DNA of 64,000 nucleotides from Akkermansia sp. (GTDB lineage Bacteria; Verrucomicrobiota; Verrucomicrobiia; Verrucomicrobiales; Akkermansiaceae). The stretch's first letter is position 1. Each line of letters begins with the position of its first letter. The notes under the pieces are model-generated. The model ran no database searches. It was not told the origin of the DNA and saw only the letters and a program-made list of their open reading frames with translations. Positions 17,853-27,213 of this stretch are shown piece by piece. The stretch covers positions 1-64,000 of the forward strand of contig JAFWYD010000063.1 of NCBI GenBank assembly GCA_017517805.1, in the 5' to 3' direction. The translations under genes and the position numbers were made by a program.

Positions 17853-19133
17853 GTGAGGTCTTTTCTGAAAGCGTTGGTGTTGATGTTTTGCGTGGCTGGG
17901 ATGCCGGCCTCTGCAAATGAGGTGCATACCGTGGGGAGCATGGAGCAGCTGAATGATCTGCTGGCTGCCATGGCGGGGAAAATGCAGCCGTCCTTCCGCA
18001 TCCGGCTGGTGGATGAGCTTTCGCGCCATAATATCCGCAAGACGATGAGTAGCAGCTCGTTTGCGGACTATTCGCGTTGCTATAATTACGTCCAGCATGG
18101 GGATACATACCTGATCCGGATTCAGTATATGGATGTAGCCCGCATGCTGGCGGCCTACAGGGAACCGGCCCTCCTTTCCAAGTTGACTCGCGATGAAAAA
18201 CGAGCGCTATCCAGGGCGAAAAGACGTGTGCGCGAGCTTGTGAAGCCGGGAATGGGCCACATGGCTATCGCAAAAGTCCTGCACGATGACCTGGTGAACC
18301 GCGTTTCGTACGATAGGGCCAGCGGCCCGGGATGCACAACGATGATGCTGACCGATAAAGGCTTGTGCGATGCTTACAGCCGCTGCATGTATCTGATGCT
18401 GAATATGGCCGGGGTGCCGTGCATCCACGTGCTCGGGAGTGCAGGGGGGCCGCATGTGTGGAACATGGTGCAGATGGAGAATGGCGAGTGGTATCATCTG
18501 GATGCCACCTGGGATGACCCGAAAATGCGGGGCGGCTTACAGGTCCTGAGACATCAGTATTTCTGCCTGACGGATTCTGAAATTCGCAGGGACCACAAGT
18601 GGAACCGCAGGCAATATCCAGCCACGCCCAGGAAAGATGCCGTTTACTTCCGCCAAAATGGATTGTATTTCAAGGACTACGAAACATTCTGGAAGGCTGC
18701 GCAGCGTGCCTATATGCGCGGGGAGGTGATTTTTAATGCCTATCTGACCTGTTTCCAGAGTTCTGAGAAGTTCCAGGAAAGTCTCCGTGAGTTCCGGGGT
18801 AATGGGGGCAAGTTGGAGCTGGCAAGCTGGTCACCTCCTCGCAATAGCCAGAAAAAGGGTACAGTGGCACTCTGTTTTAACCGAACGGAAAGTGCGCCAT
18901 CTCCCCCCGAAGAAGATGAAGGTACTGTGCCGGTAGAGCAGGATGCGCCCTGGCTGGACCGTGGCATTTGGAAAGATGTACATTCTCTGCTCGATGTGGA
19001 TACGGTGGTGCGAGAGGGCAGCAAGCTGCTGCTCAAGGGCATCAACGCTGCCGAGGATGCGGCTGAAAACAGCGGTGAGCTGAAGAAGAAAGGGCAGGAG
19101 GCCTACGAGGGGCTCAGGAAGCTCTGGGAGTAG
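17853..19133 (+). CDS. Secreted transglutaminase-like domain protein
   Basis: From the GTG the protein has 426 residues, with a signal peptide (RSFLKALVLMFCVAG...ASA). A transglutaminase-core domain follows with an apparently complete Cys-His-Asp triad: KGLCDAYS (Cys172), GPHVWNMV (His201) and WYHLDATWDDP (Asp217). The Cys-His spacing and the WYHLDxTWDD motif are typical of bacterial transglutaminase-like cysteine proteases or amidases rather than cross-linking enzymes. The last 120 residues are acidic/proline-rich and then helical. The target is unknown; the exported location points to envelope or host protein processing. It stands alone between terminators. Confidence 0.8.
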   Translation: MRSFLKALVLMFCVAGMPASANEVHTVGSMEQLNDLLAAMAGKMQPSFRIRLVDELSRHNIRKTMSSSSFADYSRCYNYVQHGDTYLIRIQYMDVARMLAAYREPALLSKLTRDEKRALSRAKRRVRELVKPGMGHMAIAKVLHDDLVNRVSYDRASGPGCTTMMLTDKGLCDAYSRCMYLMLNMAGVPCIHVLGSAGGPHVWNMVQMENGEWYHLDATWDDPKMRGGLQVLRHQYFCLTDSEIRRDHKWNRRQYPATPRKDAVYFRQNGLYFKDYETFWKAAQRAYMRGEVIFNAYLTCFQSSEKFQESLREFRGNGGKLELASWSPPRNSQKKGTVALCFNRTESAPSPPEEDEGTVPVEQDAPWLDRGIWKDVHSLLDVDTVVREGSKLLLKGINAAEDAAENSGELKKKGQEAYEGLRKLWE

Positions 19134-19141
19134 AGAAAAAC

Positions 19142-19167
19142 AGGGCAGAAGGTTCGGCTTCTGCCCT
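19142..19167. terminator. Bidirectional terminator between convergent genes
   Basis: 10-bp perfect stem (AGGGCAGAAG / CTTCTGCCCT) with a 6-nt loop, 8 bp after the transglutaminase-like stop and about 30 bp after the GH89 stop. Confidence 0.75.
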
Positions 19168-19195
19168 TGCTTATGCGGGGAAATCAGGCCGGGCT

Positions 19196-21406
19196 TCAGT
19201 ATCGTTTGAGGATACGGGCTGCTTCTTTGGTGACGCTGCCGCTCGGCTTGGTCATGAACTCAATTTTGGCCTGGCGGAACCCCTTTTCGACCGCATCGAC
19301 CGACTGGCTGAGCTCGTAACTGGTGCTGACGGCTTCTCCGTTGTTCTCAGTAGTCTGGGAGGCAGAGCGACCACCTTCGCCTGCGAGTTTCTCGCCTTTG
19401 AGTTCGGCAAGTTTGACCTTGAAGAAGGCTTCCCATCGCTTGAGGTAGTAGTGGCTCATGAGCTCAGAGAGCTGGCGGTGGGCATAGTCGTTGAGCATGC
19501 CGTGCGTCGGTGTCCAGGTAGTGATGAGCTGGAGCATTGCCCTACGCATCTGCTGCCGGGCGGCTTTGTTCTTGCCTCCTTTGCTTTCTGCACCTTCCAG
19601 GAAGCGGCCCAGCAGGAAATCTTCTGAAGTGGCAAGTATTTTTGCCGTATCGCGTATGAGTTCCAGGTAGGCTTTGCTTTCCTTTTCAAAGGCTTCAATA
19701 TTCTTGGCTTGATATGCGCTTCTAACCTTAGGGAGCTGCACGCGGGCTTCATCTGCCAGGACTTGTCGGCATAGGTCTGCCATGTCGTTGCGGTATGTGC
19801 GGAGCTTGCCCAGCTTGTGCGCCACGCCTGCTTTCAGCATGAGCTGTGCGGCTTCCCGGACTTTTGCCTTGTCGTAATAGTCTTGCGGCTTCGACCATGT
19901 GGATACCTTGTTGGCCGTGAGACTGGGGCGGGCGCATAGGATGCTTTCCTGGCAGCCCTCCTGGAGCCGCACAGGGGCATAGACGCTTTCTATCAGGAGC
20001 TCGTGAGCCCGTATGATGTCGGCATCAATGATTCCGTAGCGGGCTTCCGTATACTCACGGAGGAACTGATTGCGGTCGATGGCTTCTCTTGTGTTGATGC
20101 GTTCGGTGAGCAGGGCGTAGTACAGCGGATTGGTTTCCAACCCTTCTGAAAGGAGACCGATACCGATGGCTCCTCCTGCGTTGCCGGTCATTTGTTCCAA
20201 TAGCCCGACACCGCCGTACATGCCGTGGTTACCCCCGAAGTTGAGCAGTTCGCACCACACGTGGGGACGTCCCTGGTAGTTGCGGTGTATGTTGTGCCCG
20301 GCTGACATGTTCTTATCCAGCGCGAGAATGATGGTGTGCTCAGGGGCTGTTCCTGCCAGCAGGTCACGGTGTGGGTTATGCCCCCATGCCTGGATGAGCC
20401 AGCTGGAGCCAGGGGCCGATTGGAGCATGGCCTTCTGCACAGCCTGTGCTGCAGGGGTCAGCGGGGTACCCCCGGTGCGGCCTCCTTCATGGAAAAGGTC
20501 GCCGCCAAAGTACTTGCCCTGGTAGCCATATACTTTCTTGATGTGTTTGTACCAGATCCGGGCAAGCCGGGGAAAATCCTCTGCTGTGGGTTGCAATACT
20601 GCAGGGCGGTTATAATGCGCACACCATTTGCCTTGCGGTATGATGCGCCCCTGTACTTTATTTGCCGGCATATCATGCGGCAGGAACCCCACATAGCCTT
20701 GCAGGACGGGCTCTATGCCCAGTTCCAGCATGCGTTTGACCAGGAAGCGCCCAAGACTGGCTTCGTGCTTGATGATGTCGGTATGTACCGGGCCTCCTTC
20801 TCCTTCCAGGTTGCCCATGTTCCACCATGCTGCGTATGCAGGGTTGGGAATGAACCCCGCAATCTTGTTTCTGGGATATCCGATTTCTGTCAGGAATCCT
20901 TGCCACACCTTTTCGAGCCCGGCGGTCACGAGAGCATGGGTGTAGCCATTCAGGGCAAGACGGTCAAGTTCCTGCTCCCAGCGGGGTAGATCCCAATGTG
21001 CGGAGGTGTAGCTCAGGGTGCAGTAGTTATATGCATAATTAAAGGGCAGACTTTCCGGGATGGTGACGGGCGCTTCCGGCATCTTGAAGGCGGCGGCGCT
21101 TGTGTTGTCCCCATTCCATGAAAGATGAATCTTCGCGTACTTGCGAAGGTAGTACCCGTAGCCGCGAATGCACTCGCGGAGGCTGGCTGCCGATACGAGC
21201 AGCTTGCCTCCCTCGTTGGAGAGCCGGGCCTGCTTATGCTCTGGATTGAGCTGGAATTGAACCTTGTCTGCAAAATCCGGTGTGACTCGCTGAACTAGTT
21301 TTACCGCAGGTTCGACGGATGCTGCGTAGGCTGGCTGTTGCAAAACAAGCAGCGCCGGTATGGCGCTGCTTGCTGCAAAGAAAATTGTCGCTGAATTGCA
21401 ATGCAT
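19196..21406 (-). CDS. Secreted GH89 alpha-N-acetylglucosaminidase
   Basis: NAGLU-type glycosidase of 736 residues, removing terminal alpha-linked GlcNAc, as found on gastric-type mucin O-glycans and heparan sulfate. Signal peptide at 1-27 (ending QQPAYA), then a NAGLU_N-like domain, the catalytic barrel and a helical C-terminal domain. Likely catalytic glutamates: Glu307 in GGDLFHEGG and Glu421 in GLLSEGLETN; the substrate region WCELLNFGGNHGMYGG is also conserved. The ATG at 21406 overlaps nothing and begins 4 bp after the GspG-like stop, so it is probably co-transcribed with the secretion genes. Family is clear; exact substrate is not. Confidence 0.93.
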   Translation of the reverse strand: MHCNSATIFFAASSAIPALLVLQQPAYAASVEPAVKLVQRVTPDFADKVQFQLNPEHKQARLSNEGGKLLVSAASLRECIRGYGYYLRKYAKIHLSWNGDNTSAAAFKMPEAPVTIPESLPFNYAYNYCTLSYTSAHWDLPRWEQELDRLALNGYTHALVTAGLEKVWQGFLTEIGYPRNKIAGFIPNPAYAAWWNMGNLEGEGGPVHTDIIKHEASLGRFLVKRMLELGIEPVLQGYVGFLPHDMPANKVQGRIIPQGKWCAHYNRPAVLQPTAEDFPRLARIWYKHIKKVYGYQGKYFGGDLFHEGGRTGGTPLTPAAQAVQKAMLQSAPGSSWLIQAWGHNPHRDLLAGTAPEHTIILALDKNMSAGHNIHRNYQGRPHVWCELLNFGGNHGMYGGVGLLEQMTGNAGGAIGIGLLSEGLETNPLYYALLTERINTREAIDRNQFLREYTEARYGIIDADIIRAHELLIESVYAPVRLQEGCQESILCARPSLTANKVSTWSKPQDYYDKAKVREAAQLMLKAGVAHKLGKLRTYRNDMADLCRQVLADEARVQLPKVRSAYQAKNIEAFEKESKAYLELIRDTAKILATSEDFLLGRFLEGAESKGGKNKAARQQMRRAMLQLITTWTPTHGMLNDYAHRQLSELMSHYYLKRWEAFFKVKLAELKGEKLAGEGGRSASQTTENNGEAVSTSYELSQSVDAVEKGFRQAKIEFMTKPSGSVTKEAARILKRY

Positions 21407-21410
21407 TTCT

Positions 21411-22028
21411 TTATAAGAATTTGATATTGGATACGTTGTCTTCGTTTTCCGCGCTTCTGGTGGTGCTGTCGCCCTGGCCGTCGGGTCCTTGTGAGAAGAT
21501 ATCGAAGTCAGCGTTGACACCTTCGCCGGTCTTGCCTTTATCGTCTTCAGCCTCGCAGCCCAGGCGGTAGCGGTATGGCTTGCCCCAGGGGTCAATCACG
21601 ACCAGCACCTTGCGGCGGCCTTTTTCCTTGGTGCGGATGCTGACACGGAGCACCGGGATGCCCTCTCCCTGTTCTGCCGCCTTCGGGTTGCGGATGATGT
21701 TGAAGGTCGGGCAATACGGTACGCGTACCCCGTTGTCGTCATCCGGTTCTCCATCGTTGTCGTAATCGAGAGAGAGCGCGCAGTAGAGGATGTTGGAGCT
21801 TTCCTCATCGCCCCGGCCGAAGGGGAGCAGACCGCCATGGTCGGTGCGGTATTCATTCATGGCTGCTTCCAGCAGCTGAATCTCCGTCTCTGCCTTCTTG
21901 ACGAGCTTCTTGTTCTGATAGCTGCCCACGGCGACCCACATGCCTGCAGCCAGCATAGCCAGGATGCCGACACCTACCAGGATTTCAACCAGGGTGAAGC
22001 CGCGGTTTGTCTTTCTGATCAGTTTCAT
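21411..22028 (-). CDS. gspG: Type II secretion/type IV pilus-type pseudopilin (GspG-like)
   Basis: 205 residues with a class III prepilin leader MKLIRKTNRG followed by FTLVEILVGVGILAML: cleavage after Gly10, Phe at +1, Glu at +5. The C-terminal half has the GspG-like end (IDPWGKPYRYR, then FDIFSQGPDGQG). An acidic Asp-rich stretch (LDYDNDGEPDDDNG) could bind calcium, as in GspG proteins. It follows GspF by 21 bp and precedes the GH89 gene by 4 bp. Whether this is a secretion or a pilus system cannot be settled because GspD, K, L and M equivalents are not here. Confidence 0.87.
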   Translation of the reverse strand: MKLIRKTNRGFTLVEILVGVGILAMLAAGMWVAVGSYQNKKLVKKAETEIQLLEAAMNEYRTDHGGLLPFGRGDEESSNILYCALSLDYDNDGEPDDDNGVRVPYCPTFNIIRNPKAAEQGEGIPVLRVSIRTKEKGRRKVLVVIDPWGKPYRYRLGCEAEDDKGKTGEGVNADFDIFSQGPDGQGDSTTRSAENEDNVSNIKFL

Positions 22029-22049
22029 GACCTGTCGAGGAGTCGGTGT

Positions 22050-23336
22050 TTACACGTTTTTGATGATTTCCATCATCGGCATGAACATGGCAAGCACGAT
22101 GCTGCCGACCACGACGGCAAGGAACACAATCATGAGCGGTTCCAGCATGGCGGTGAGGGCAGTCACGGAGTTATCCACCTCTTCATCGTATACTTCGGCT
22201 ACTTTCATGAGCATGTCCGGCAGCTGACCGGTTTCTTCACCCACGTCCACCATGGAAATCATCATGGGCGGGAACACGTTGCAGGTGCTCATCGGGGTGA
22301 CGATGGATTCACCTTCGCGCACCGAGTCGTGAATCTTGGTCACGGCATCGGCCACCACTACGTTGCCGGCGGTGTCGCGGGTGATGAGGAGGGCCTGCAG
22401 AATCGGTACGCCGGAGGATACAAGCGTGCCGAAGGTACGGGAGAAGCGTGCCACGGCGCTCACCTTGGTCAGGTCACCCAGCTTGGGGAGTTTGAGCAGC
22501 ATGGCATCCACAGCGCGGCCGCCTTTCGGGGTGCGCTTCCAGATTGAGATGCCCACAATGGCCGCAGCAACCAGGCCCAGGAAGAGCACGGCGTTCGGCA
22601 CGAAGGGTATGAGTGAGTCTGCCATGCAGTTATCGGAGAAGTTGAACACAAACTGCGAGAGGGCCGGCAGTTCCATGTTCTGGCCTTCGAACATTTCCTT
22701 GAACTTGGGTACGATAACCAGCATGAGGAAGGTGAGGATACCCACGGCAATCACCAGAATGATGGTCGGGTATACCATGGCTGAGACAATCTTGGCACGC
22801 AGGCGATTGGCTTTTTCCTGGTACTCGGCCAGTCGCTTGAGCACAACTTCCAGCACACCACCGATTTCACCTGCTTTCACCATGTTGACGAAAAGCTTAT
22901 TGAACAGCTTGGGGTAGGTGGAGAGAGCCTCTGAGAAGGTGGAGCCTCCCTGCACAGATTCACCCAGGGCCACGATGGTGGCGCGCAGGTTCGGGTTGGG
23001 TTCCTGCTTGCTGAGCACGTTGAGGCTCTGCAGCAGCGGCAGACCTGCGTCAATCAGCGTGGCGAGCTGGCGCGTGAACACCATGAGCTCCTTCTGCTTG
23101 ACGGCGGCACCAGCCTTGCCCTTGCCGGCGGAATCCTTCTTCTTCTTTCCCTTGGCATCTTTCTTGCCACCGCTTTTCTTTGCAGCGGAGGGGCCGCCCT
23201 TGGATTCCTCGCATTCGCGGACGAGCAGCCCCTGGGCGCGCACCATTTCCATGGCGGCAATCTTGTTATCAGCTGTGACAAAGCCTGTCTTTTCAGCGCC
23301 GTTCTGATCGAGCGCGGTATATTTGAAATTAGGCAT
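22050..23336 (-). CDS. gspF: Type II secretion/type IV pilus inner-membrane protein (GspF/PilC)
   Basis: Polytopic platform protein of 428 residues: N-terminal FKYTALDQNGAEKTGFV domain, then two T2SSF repeats (FTRQLATLIDAGLPLLQSL and FSRTFGTLVSSGVPILQAL) with three hydrophobic segments. Unusual feature: between residues about 44 and 84 the linker is a Lys/Gly/Ala-rich low-complexity stretch (AAKKSGGKKDAKGKKKKD and more), far more basic than in well-known GspF/PilC. Located between GspE and GspG genes. Confidence 0.93.
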   Translation of the reverse strand: MPNFKYTALDQNGAEKTGFVTADNKIAAMEMVRAQGLLVRECEESKGGPSAAKKSGGKKDAKGKKKKDSAGKGKAGAAVKQKELMVFTRQLATLIDAGLPLLQSLNVLSKQEPNPNLRATIVALGESVQGGSTFSEALSTYPKLFNKLFVNMVKAGEIGGVLEVVLKRLAEYQEKANRLRAKIVSAMVYPTIILVIAVGILTFLMLVIVPKFKEMFEGQNMELPALSQFVFNFSDNCMADSLIPFVPNAVLFLGLVAAAIVGISIWKRTPKGGRAVDAMLLKLPKLGDLTKVSAVARFSRTFGTLVSSGVPILQALLITRDTAGNVVVADAVTKIHDSVREGESIVTPMSTCNVFPPMMISMVDVGEETGQLPDMLMKVAEVYDEEVDNSVTALTAMLEPLMIVFLAVVVGSIVLAMFMPMMEIIKNV

Positions 23337-23409
23337 AGTGATTAGTAAGTTAAAAGGGGGATGATGTTATGGTTCAAAGATAGCAGATGTACGCTGTGCC
23401 GTCAAGTCA

Positions 23410-25077
23410 TTAGGTGTACTTCAATACTTCTTCGATGGTGGTATTGCCTTCAAAGATGTTTTGAATGCCGTCTTCGCGCAGCGTGGTCATGCCCAGCTCA
23501 ATGGCTTTCTGCTTCAGCACGATGGAGGGTACGTTCTGCGTGATGAGTTCCTTGATGGGGTCAGTCACGTTCAGCAGCTCGTGGATGCCCTTGCGGCCTT
23601 TGTAGCCGGTGTTGGAGCATTTATCGCAGCGGGCACCCGTGTAGAATTGCTGGCTGCCGATAAGCTGCGGGTTGATGCCCAGCTGGTTGAGCAGTGAGTT
23701 CGACGGCTTGTACGGGGTCTTGCAGTACGGGCAGATGGTGCGCACCAGTCGCTGCCCGAGCACGCCGAGCAGGGTGGCTGCCAGCAGGAAGGGCTGCACG
23801 CCCATATCGACAAAGCGCGTCACGGCACCGGCAGCATCGTTCGTGTGCAGGGTGGAAAGCACCAGGTGGCCCGTCAGGGCTGCCTGGATGGCAATCTGCG
23901 CGGTGTCCTTATCTCGAATTTCGCCCACCAGGATGCGGTCCGGGTCCTGACGCAGGAAGGCGCGGAGCACACGCGGGAAGGTCACGCCGATGGCTTCGTT
24001 GATGGGGACCTGCACAATGCCGTCAATATCGTATTCCACGGGGTCCTCAGCGGTGAGGAGCTTGGAATCAACGGTGTTCACCTCGCGCAGGGCTGCATAA
24101 AGGGTGGTGGTCTTACCGGAACCGGTGGGGCCGGTCACCACGAAGATGCCGTTGGGCTTGTTCACCGTGTCGATGATGTATTCGTGCAGGTGGGGGGAGA
24201 GGTTCAGGTTATCCAGGTTGAGGCTCACGCTGTTGCGGTCGAGCACACGCATTACCACGGATTCGCCGTACTGGGTGGGCAGGGAGTTCACACGCATATC
24301 CACGCCGGCATCGCCAACTTTCATCACGATTCGACCATCCTGCGGCACGCGGCGCTCGGCAATGTTCATGCCAGCCATCACTTTCACGCGGGAGATAACC
24401 GAGTTGGCCAGGTGCACGGGTGGCGGTGCCATTTCATACAAGGCTCCATCCACGCGGTAGCGAATCTTGAATTCGGTTTCGAAGGGCTCCAGGTGAATAT
24501 CGGAGGCCTTCTCTTTGATGGCCTGCATGATGACCAGGTTCACAAACTTGATCACAGGGGCGGCGTTGGCTTCTTCGGCTCCGTCCTGGCTGCCCACGTT
24601 CATGGTGTCCAGCTCGGCAAGCAGGTCGCCCATGGCGGCTTCTGCGCCACCGTAGCATTCGGTGATGCGGGCGCGTACTTCATAATCTGCGGCCACATAC
24701 AGGTAGATATCCATCCCGGTGGCAACGCGCAGGTCATCGACAGTCTGTGGGTTCAGCGGATCTTCCAGGCACACGTAGAGTCCTTCGCCTTCGCGGTACT
24801 CGATGGGAAGGGCGCCGTGCAGTCGCGCCAAACCGCCAGGCAGCATGTTGAGCACTTCCTGCGGCGGGGTGAAATCTGCCAGAGAGATGTACTGGGCACC
24901 GACTTCCATGGCGATGACGTTCCAGTAGTCCTCGGGGGCGCTGATGATGCCGAAATCAATCAGCGTTTCCCACAGTTCCTTACCACTGTTGGCCATTTCA
25001 TCGGCAATATCCTTGGCAACGGAACGCTCCAGCATGCCGTTGTTGATGAAGACATCAATTGCAACCTCGTTGTTCAT
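23410..25077 (-). CDS. gspE: Type II secretion/type IV pilus assembly ATPase (GspE/PilB), second copy
   Basis: 555 residues: N-terminal T2SSE_N domain, then the AAA-type ATPase with Walker [11 protein letters not shown] (Lys322), an Asp box ([14 protein letters not shown]), Walker B ILVGEIRDKDTAQIA and a His box ([15 protein letters not shown]). A tetracysteine zinc element (CPYC ... CDKC) follows. All catalytic elements are present. It lies 30 bp downstream of a second, frameshifted GspE gene and 73 bp upstream of GspF. Two ATPases side by side might serve separate pilin types, or the pair could be one extension ATPase and one specialised paralogue. Confidence 0.93.
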   Translation of the reverse strand: MNNEVAIDVFINNGMLERSVAKDIADEMANSGKELWETLIDFGIISAPEDYWNVIAMEVGAQYISLADFTPPQEVLNMLPGGLARLHGALPIEYREGEGLYVCLEDPLNPQTVDDLRVATGMDIYLYVAADYEVRARITECYGGAEAAMGDLLAELDTMNVGSQDGAEEANAAPVIKFVNLVIMQAIKEKASDIHLEPFETEFKIRYRVDGALYEMAPPPVHLANSVISRVKVMAGMNIAERRVPQDGRIVMKVGDAGVDMRVNSLPTQYGESVVMRVLDRNSVSLNLDNLNLSPHLHEYIIDTVNKPNGIFVVTGPTGSGKTTTLYAALREVNTVDSKLLTAEDPVEYDIDGIVQVPINEAIGVTFPRVLRAFLRQDPDRILVGEIRDKDTAQIAIQAALTGHLVLSTLHTNDAAGAVTRFVDMGVQPFLLAATLLGVLGQRLVRTICPYCKTPYKPSNSLLNQLGINPQLIGSQQFYTGARCDKCSNTGYKGRKGIHELLNVTDPIKELITQNVPSIVLKQKAIELGMTTLREDGIQNIFEGNTTIEEVLKYT

Positions 25078-25107
25078 ATCTGTAGTAAATTGGTATGGGG
25101 TGGGAAC

Positions 25108-26729
25108 TTAGCTGGCATCGCCTGTGGTGACGCGGATGATTTCTTCGGCAGAGGTGAGGCCTGCCAGAACCTTGCGGATGCCGTCTTCGCGCAGGGTGCG
25201 CATGCCGAGCTCGCGGGCGCGCTTGCGCAGCTGCGCTGAGGTCAGGTCCGAGTTGATGAGACCGCGCACGTCGTCCGTGACTTCAAAGATTTCGAAAATA
25301 CCCAGTCGGCCCTTCATGCCCTTGCCGCGGCAGCGGTCGCAGCCGCAGGGGTTTGGCACCTTCACCGGACGGTTGATATCGATACCCAGGGTGGTGGCCT
25401 GCTTGGGGGTGAGCTGGCCGTCCAGCTTGCAGGTGCAGAGGCTGCGGCAGAGTCGCTGGGCCATGATGGCGCGCACGGCAGATGCAATCAGGAAGCGGTC
25501 CACGCCCATATCGGCAAGTCGTGCCACAGAGGACGGTGCATCGTTGGTGTGCAGGGTGGAAAGGACGAGGTGACCAGTCATGGCGGCCTGGATGGCGATG
25601 GCTGCGGTCTCCCCGTCTCGAATTTCACCAATCATGATGATGTTCGGGGCCTGGCGGAGCATGGCTCGCAGGGCGGCGGCGAAGGTCATGCCGATTTCAG
25701 AGCGGATCATCACCTGGTTGATACCGCTCATTTCATATTCCACCGGGTCTTCAGCGGTGATAATCTTCTTATCCGGGCGGTTCAGGTAGTTCAGGCAGGC
25801 GTAAAGGGTGGTGGTCTTACCGGAACCGGTGGGGCCGGTCACCAGAATCACGCCGTCGGGCAGGGTGACCAGTCGGTCGAAGGTGGCTTCGTCATCCGAA
25901 AGGAAGCCCAGCTGCGGCAGCCCCAGCGCCAGGGCCGATTTATCCAGAATACGCATCACGACTGATTCGCCGTGGTTGGTGGGTACGGTGCTGACACGGA
26001 GGTCGATGTGGGCTCCGTCGCGCAGGTCCATTTCGATACGGCCGTCCTGCGGCACGCGCTTTTCTGCAATGCTCATGGAGGTGCTCATCACCTTCAGACG
26101 GGCAACAATCGGCCCCAGCAGTTTCTTGGGGTGGTTGGCAACCTCGACCAGGCGGCCGTCGACGCGAAACGCAGGCGCACGCGGTCTTCCATCGGTTCAA
26201 TGTGGATATCCGATGCGCGCATCTCGTGGGCATCGTTGAACATGTTGTCCACCAGTTCGATAATCGGGCCTTCGGTATCGCCCTTGGCAAATTCTTTCTT
26301 CTCCGGGTAGTATTTCTCCAGAGCCTTGGTCATGAGCGGCTCGCTGGTGACAAAGAAACTCACATCGCGCCCGAGGAACTGGGGCAGACTGTCCATGGTC
26401 TGCATATCGAAGGGGTCGCAGATGGCCACCTGCAGGGAGAATCCATCGTCTCCGAGTGGCAGGAAACGCACGCGGCGAGCCAGTTCGCCCTTGACAGAGG
26501 CGATGATGCTGGGGTCAATCTCAAATGAGGTCACGTCCACGTACTCCAGACCGGAGTTTGCCGCGGCAATCTGGGCAATGTATTCGGGCGTGAGGTATTT
26601 GTTTTCAATCAGATGCTCGATGATGTTATCCAGCGGCGAAAGCTGCATGCGGATGGAATCAAGCGTCCCTTCGTCAATAGCTCCGGCTTCTACAAGGAGC
26701 TGCAAGAGAAAGTCTTCGTTCGAGTACAC
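25108..26729 (-). pseudogene. GspE/PilB ATPase, first copy, broken by a 1-bp frameshift
   Basis: Two frames together encode one GspE. The upstream part (GTG at 26729) runs from the T2SSE_N domain to [17 protein letters not shown], then shifts into nonsense and stops at 26094. The other frame resumes with [18 protein letters not shown] and continues through [13 protein letters not shown], Walker [11 protein letters not shown], the zinc-type CRSLCTCK / CGCDRC region and the C-terminus at 25108. Restoring one base near 26166 gives a 540-residue protein; the total length of 1622 nt is one base short of whole codons. No other damage is seen, so this is either a recent mutation or a sequencing/assembly error. 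Confidence 0.85.
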
Positions 26730-26786
26730 GGAAGTAAGGTGGTGAAGTGGTTAAAGCGTTGCAGGCTATGTCTGCGCCTGTCTTGC

Positions 26787-26815
26787 AGTCTACACCAAAT
26801 CCCCCCGTACGTCAA
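26787..26815 (-). promoter_or_regulatory. Promoter for the gspE-gspE-gspF-gspG-GH89 cluster
   Basis: Minus strand TTGACG, 17 bp, TAGACT, about 58 bp before the GTG of the first gspE gene. The gap 26730-26933 otherwise holds only the tRNA-Ser terminator. Confidence 0.6.
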
Positions 26816-26895
26816 TCATTCAGTTCATGATTCCGCGCTTTTTTGAGATTTTGTTCCGCAATTCTGAAATCTCACTCCCTTACCAGACGCAAACA

Positions 26896-26925
26896 CCCCG
26901 CGCCTTTCCAGAAATAGGCGCGGGG
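26896..26925 (-). terminator. Terminator downstream of tRNA-Ser
   Basis: 10-bp perfect stem (AGGCGCGGGG / CCCCGCGCCT) with a 10-nt loop, followed on the minus strand by TGTTTG, just beyond the tRNA-Ser 3' end. Confidence 0.75.
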
Positions 26926-26933
26926 CGTTTCAA

Positions 26934-27020
26934 CGGATGGGGTGGGATTCGAACCCACGGAAGGGATTAACCTTCGGCGGTTTTCAAGACCGCTGCATTC
27001 AACCGCTCTGCCACCCATCC
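26934..27020 (-). tRNA. tRNA-Ser (anticodon TGA)
   Basis: 87-nt class II tRNA: acceptor GGATGGG/CCCATCC, D-arm with GGCAGAGCGGTTGAATGC, anticodon stem-loop GGTCTTGAAAACC with TGA, a long variable arm typical of serine tRNAs, and T-loop GGTTCGAATCC. The 3' CCA is not encoded. Confidence 0.95.
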
Positions 27021-27053
27021 GGAGGTGTTGCAGGCTTGCGCGTGCTGCGGCAG

Positions 27054-27083
27054 ATACTATCGTATTCTCCGGGGCTGTTTCAA
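27054..27083 (-). promoter_or_regulatory. Promoter for tRNA-Ser
   Basis: Minus strand TTGAAA, 18 bp, TAGTAT, about 33 bp upstream of the mature tRNA 5' end. Confidence 0.5.
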
Positions 27084-27152
27084 GTTTTTTCTGGTGCATG
27101 ATGAATAAAAAGTAGTTTTTTTAGAAAAAATGCATTTTTTTTGAGTTTAATC

Positions 27153-27181
27153 TTGACGGGGTGGCGGCTCGTGTGTATAAT
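27153..27181 (+). promoter_or_regulatory. Promoter for tRNA-Glu
   Basis: TTGACG, 17 bp, TATAAT, followed by GC-rich GCGCCCGC; the tRNA starts 33 bp after the -10 box. The closest match to the sigma70 consensus in the window and a good reference for the others. Confidence 0.85.
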
Positions 27182-27213
27182 GCGCCCGCAGTCAACCTGC
27201 GAGCATCATAAAA

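Noticed and set aside
23845..25239. 464-codon plus-strand frame
   Set aside because: Antisense of the second gspE gene; composition rich in His, Gly and Val with no motif.
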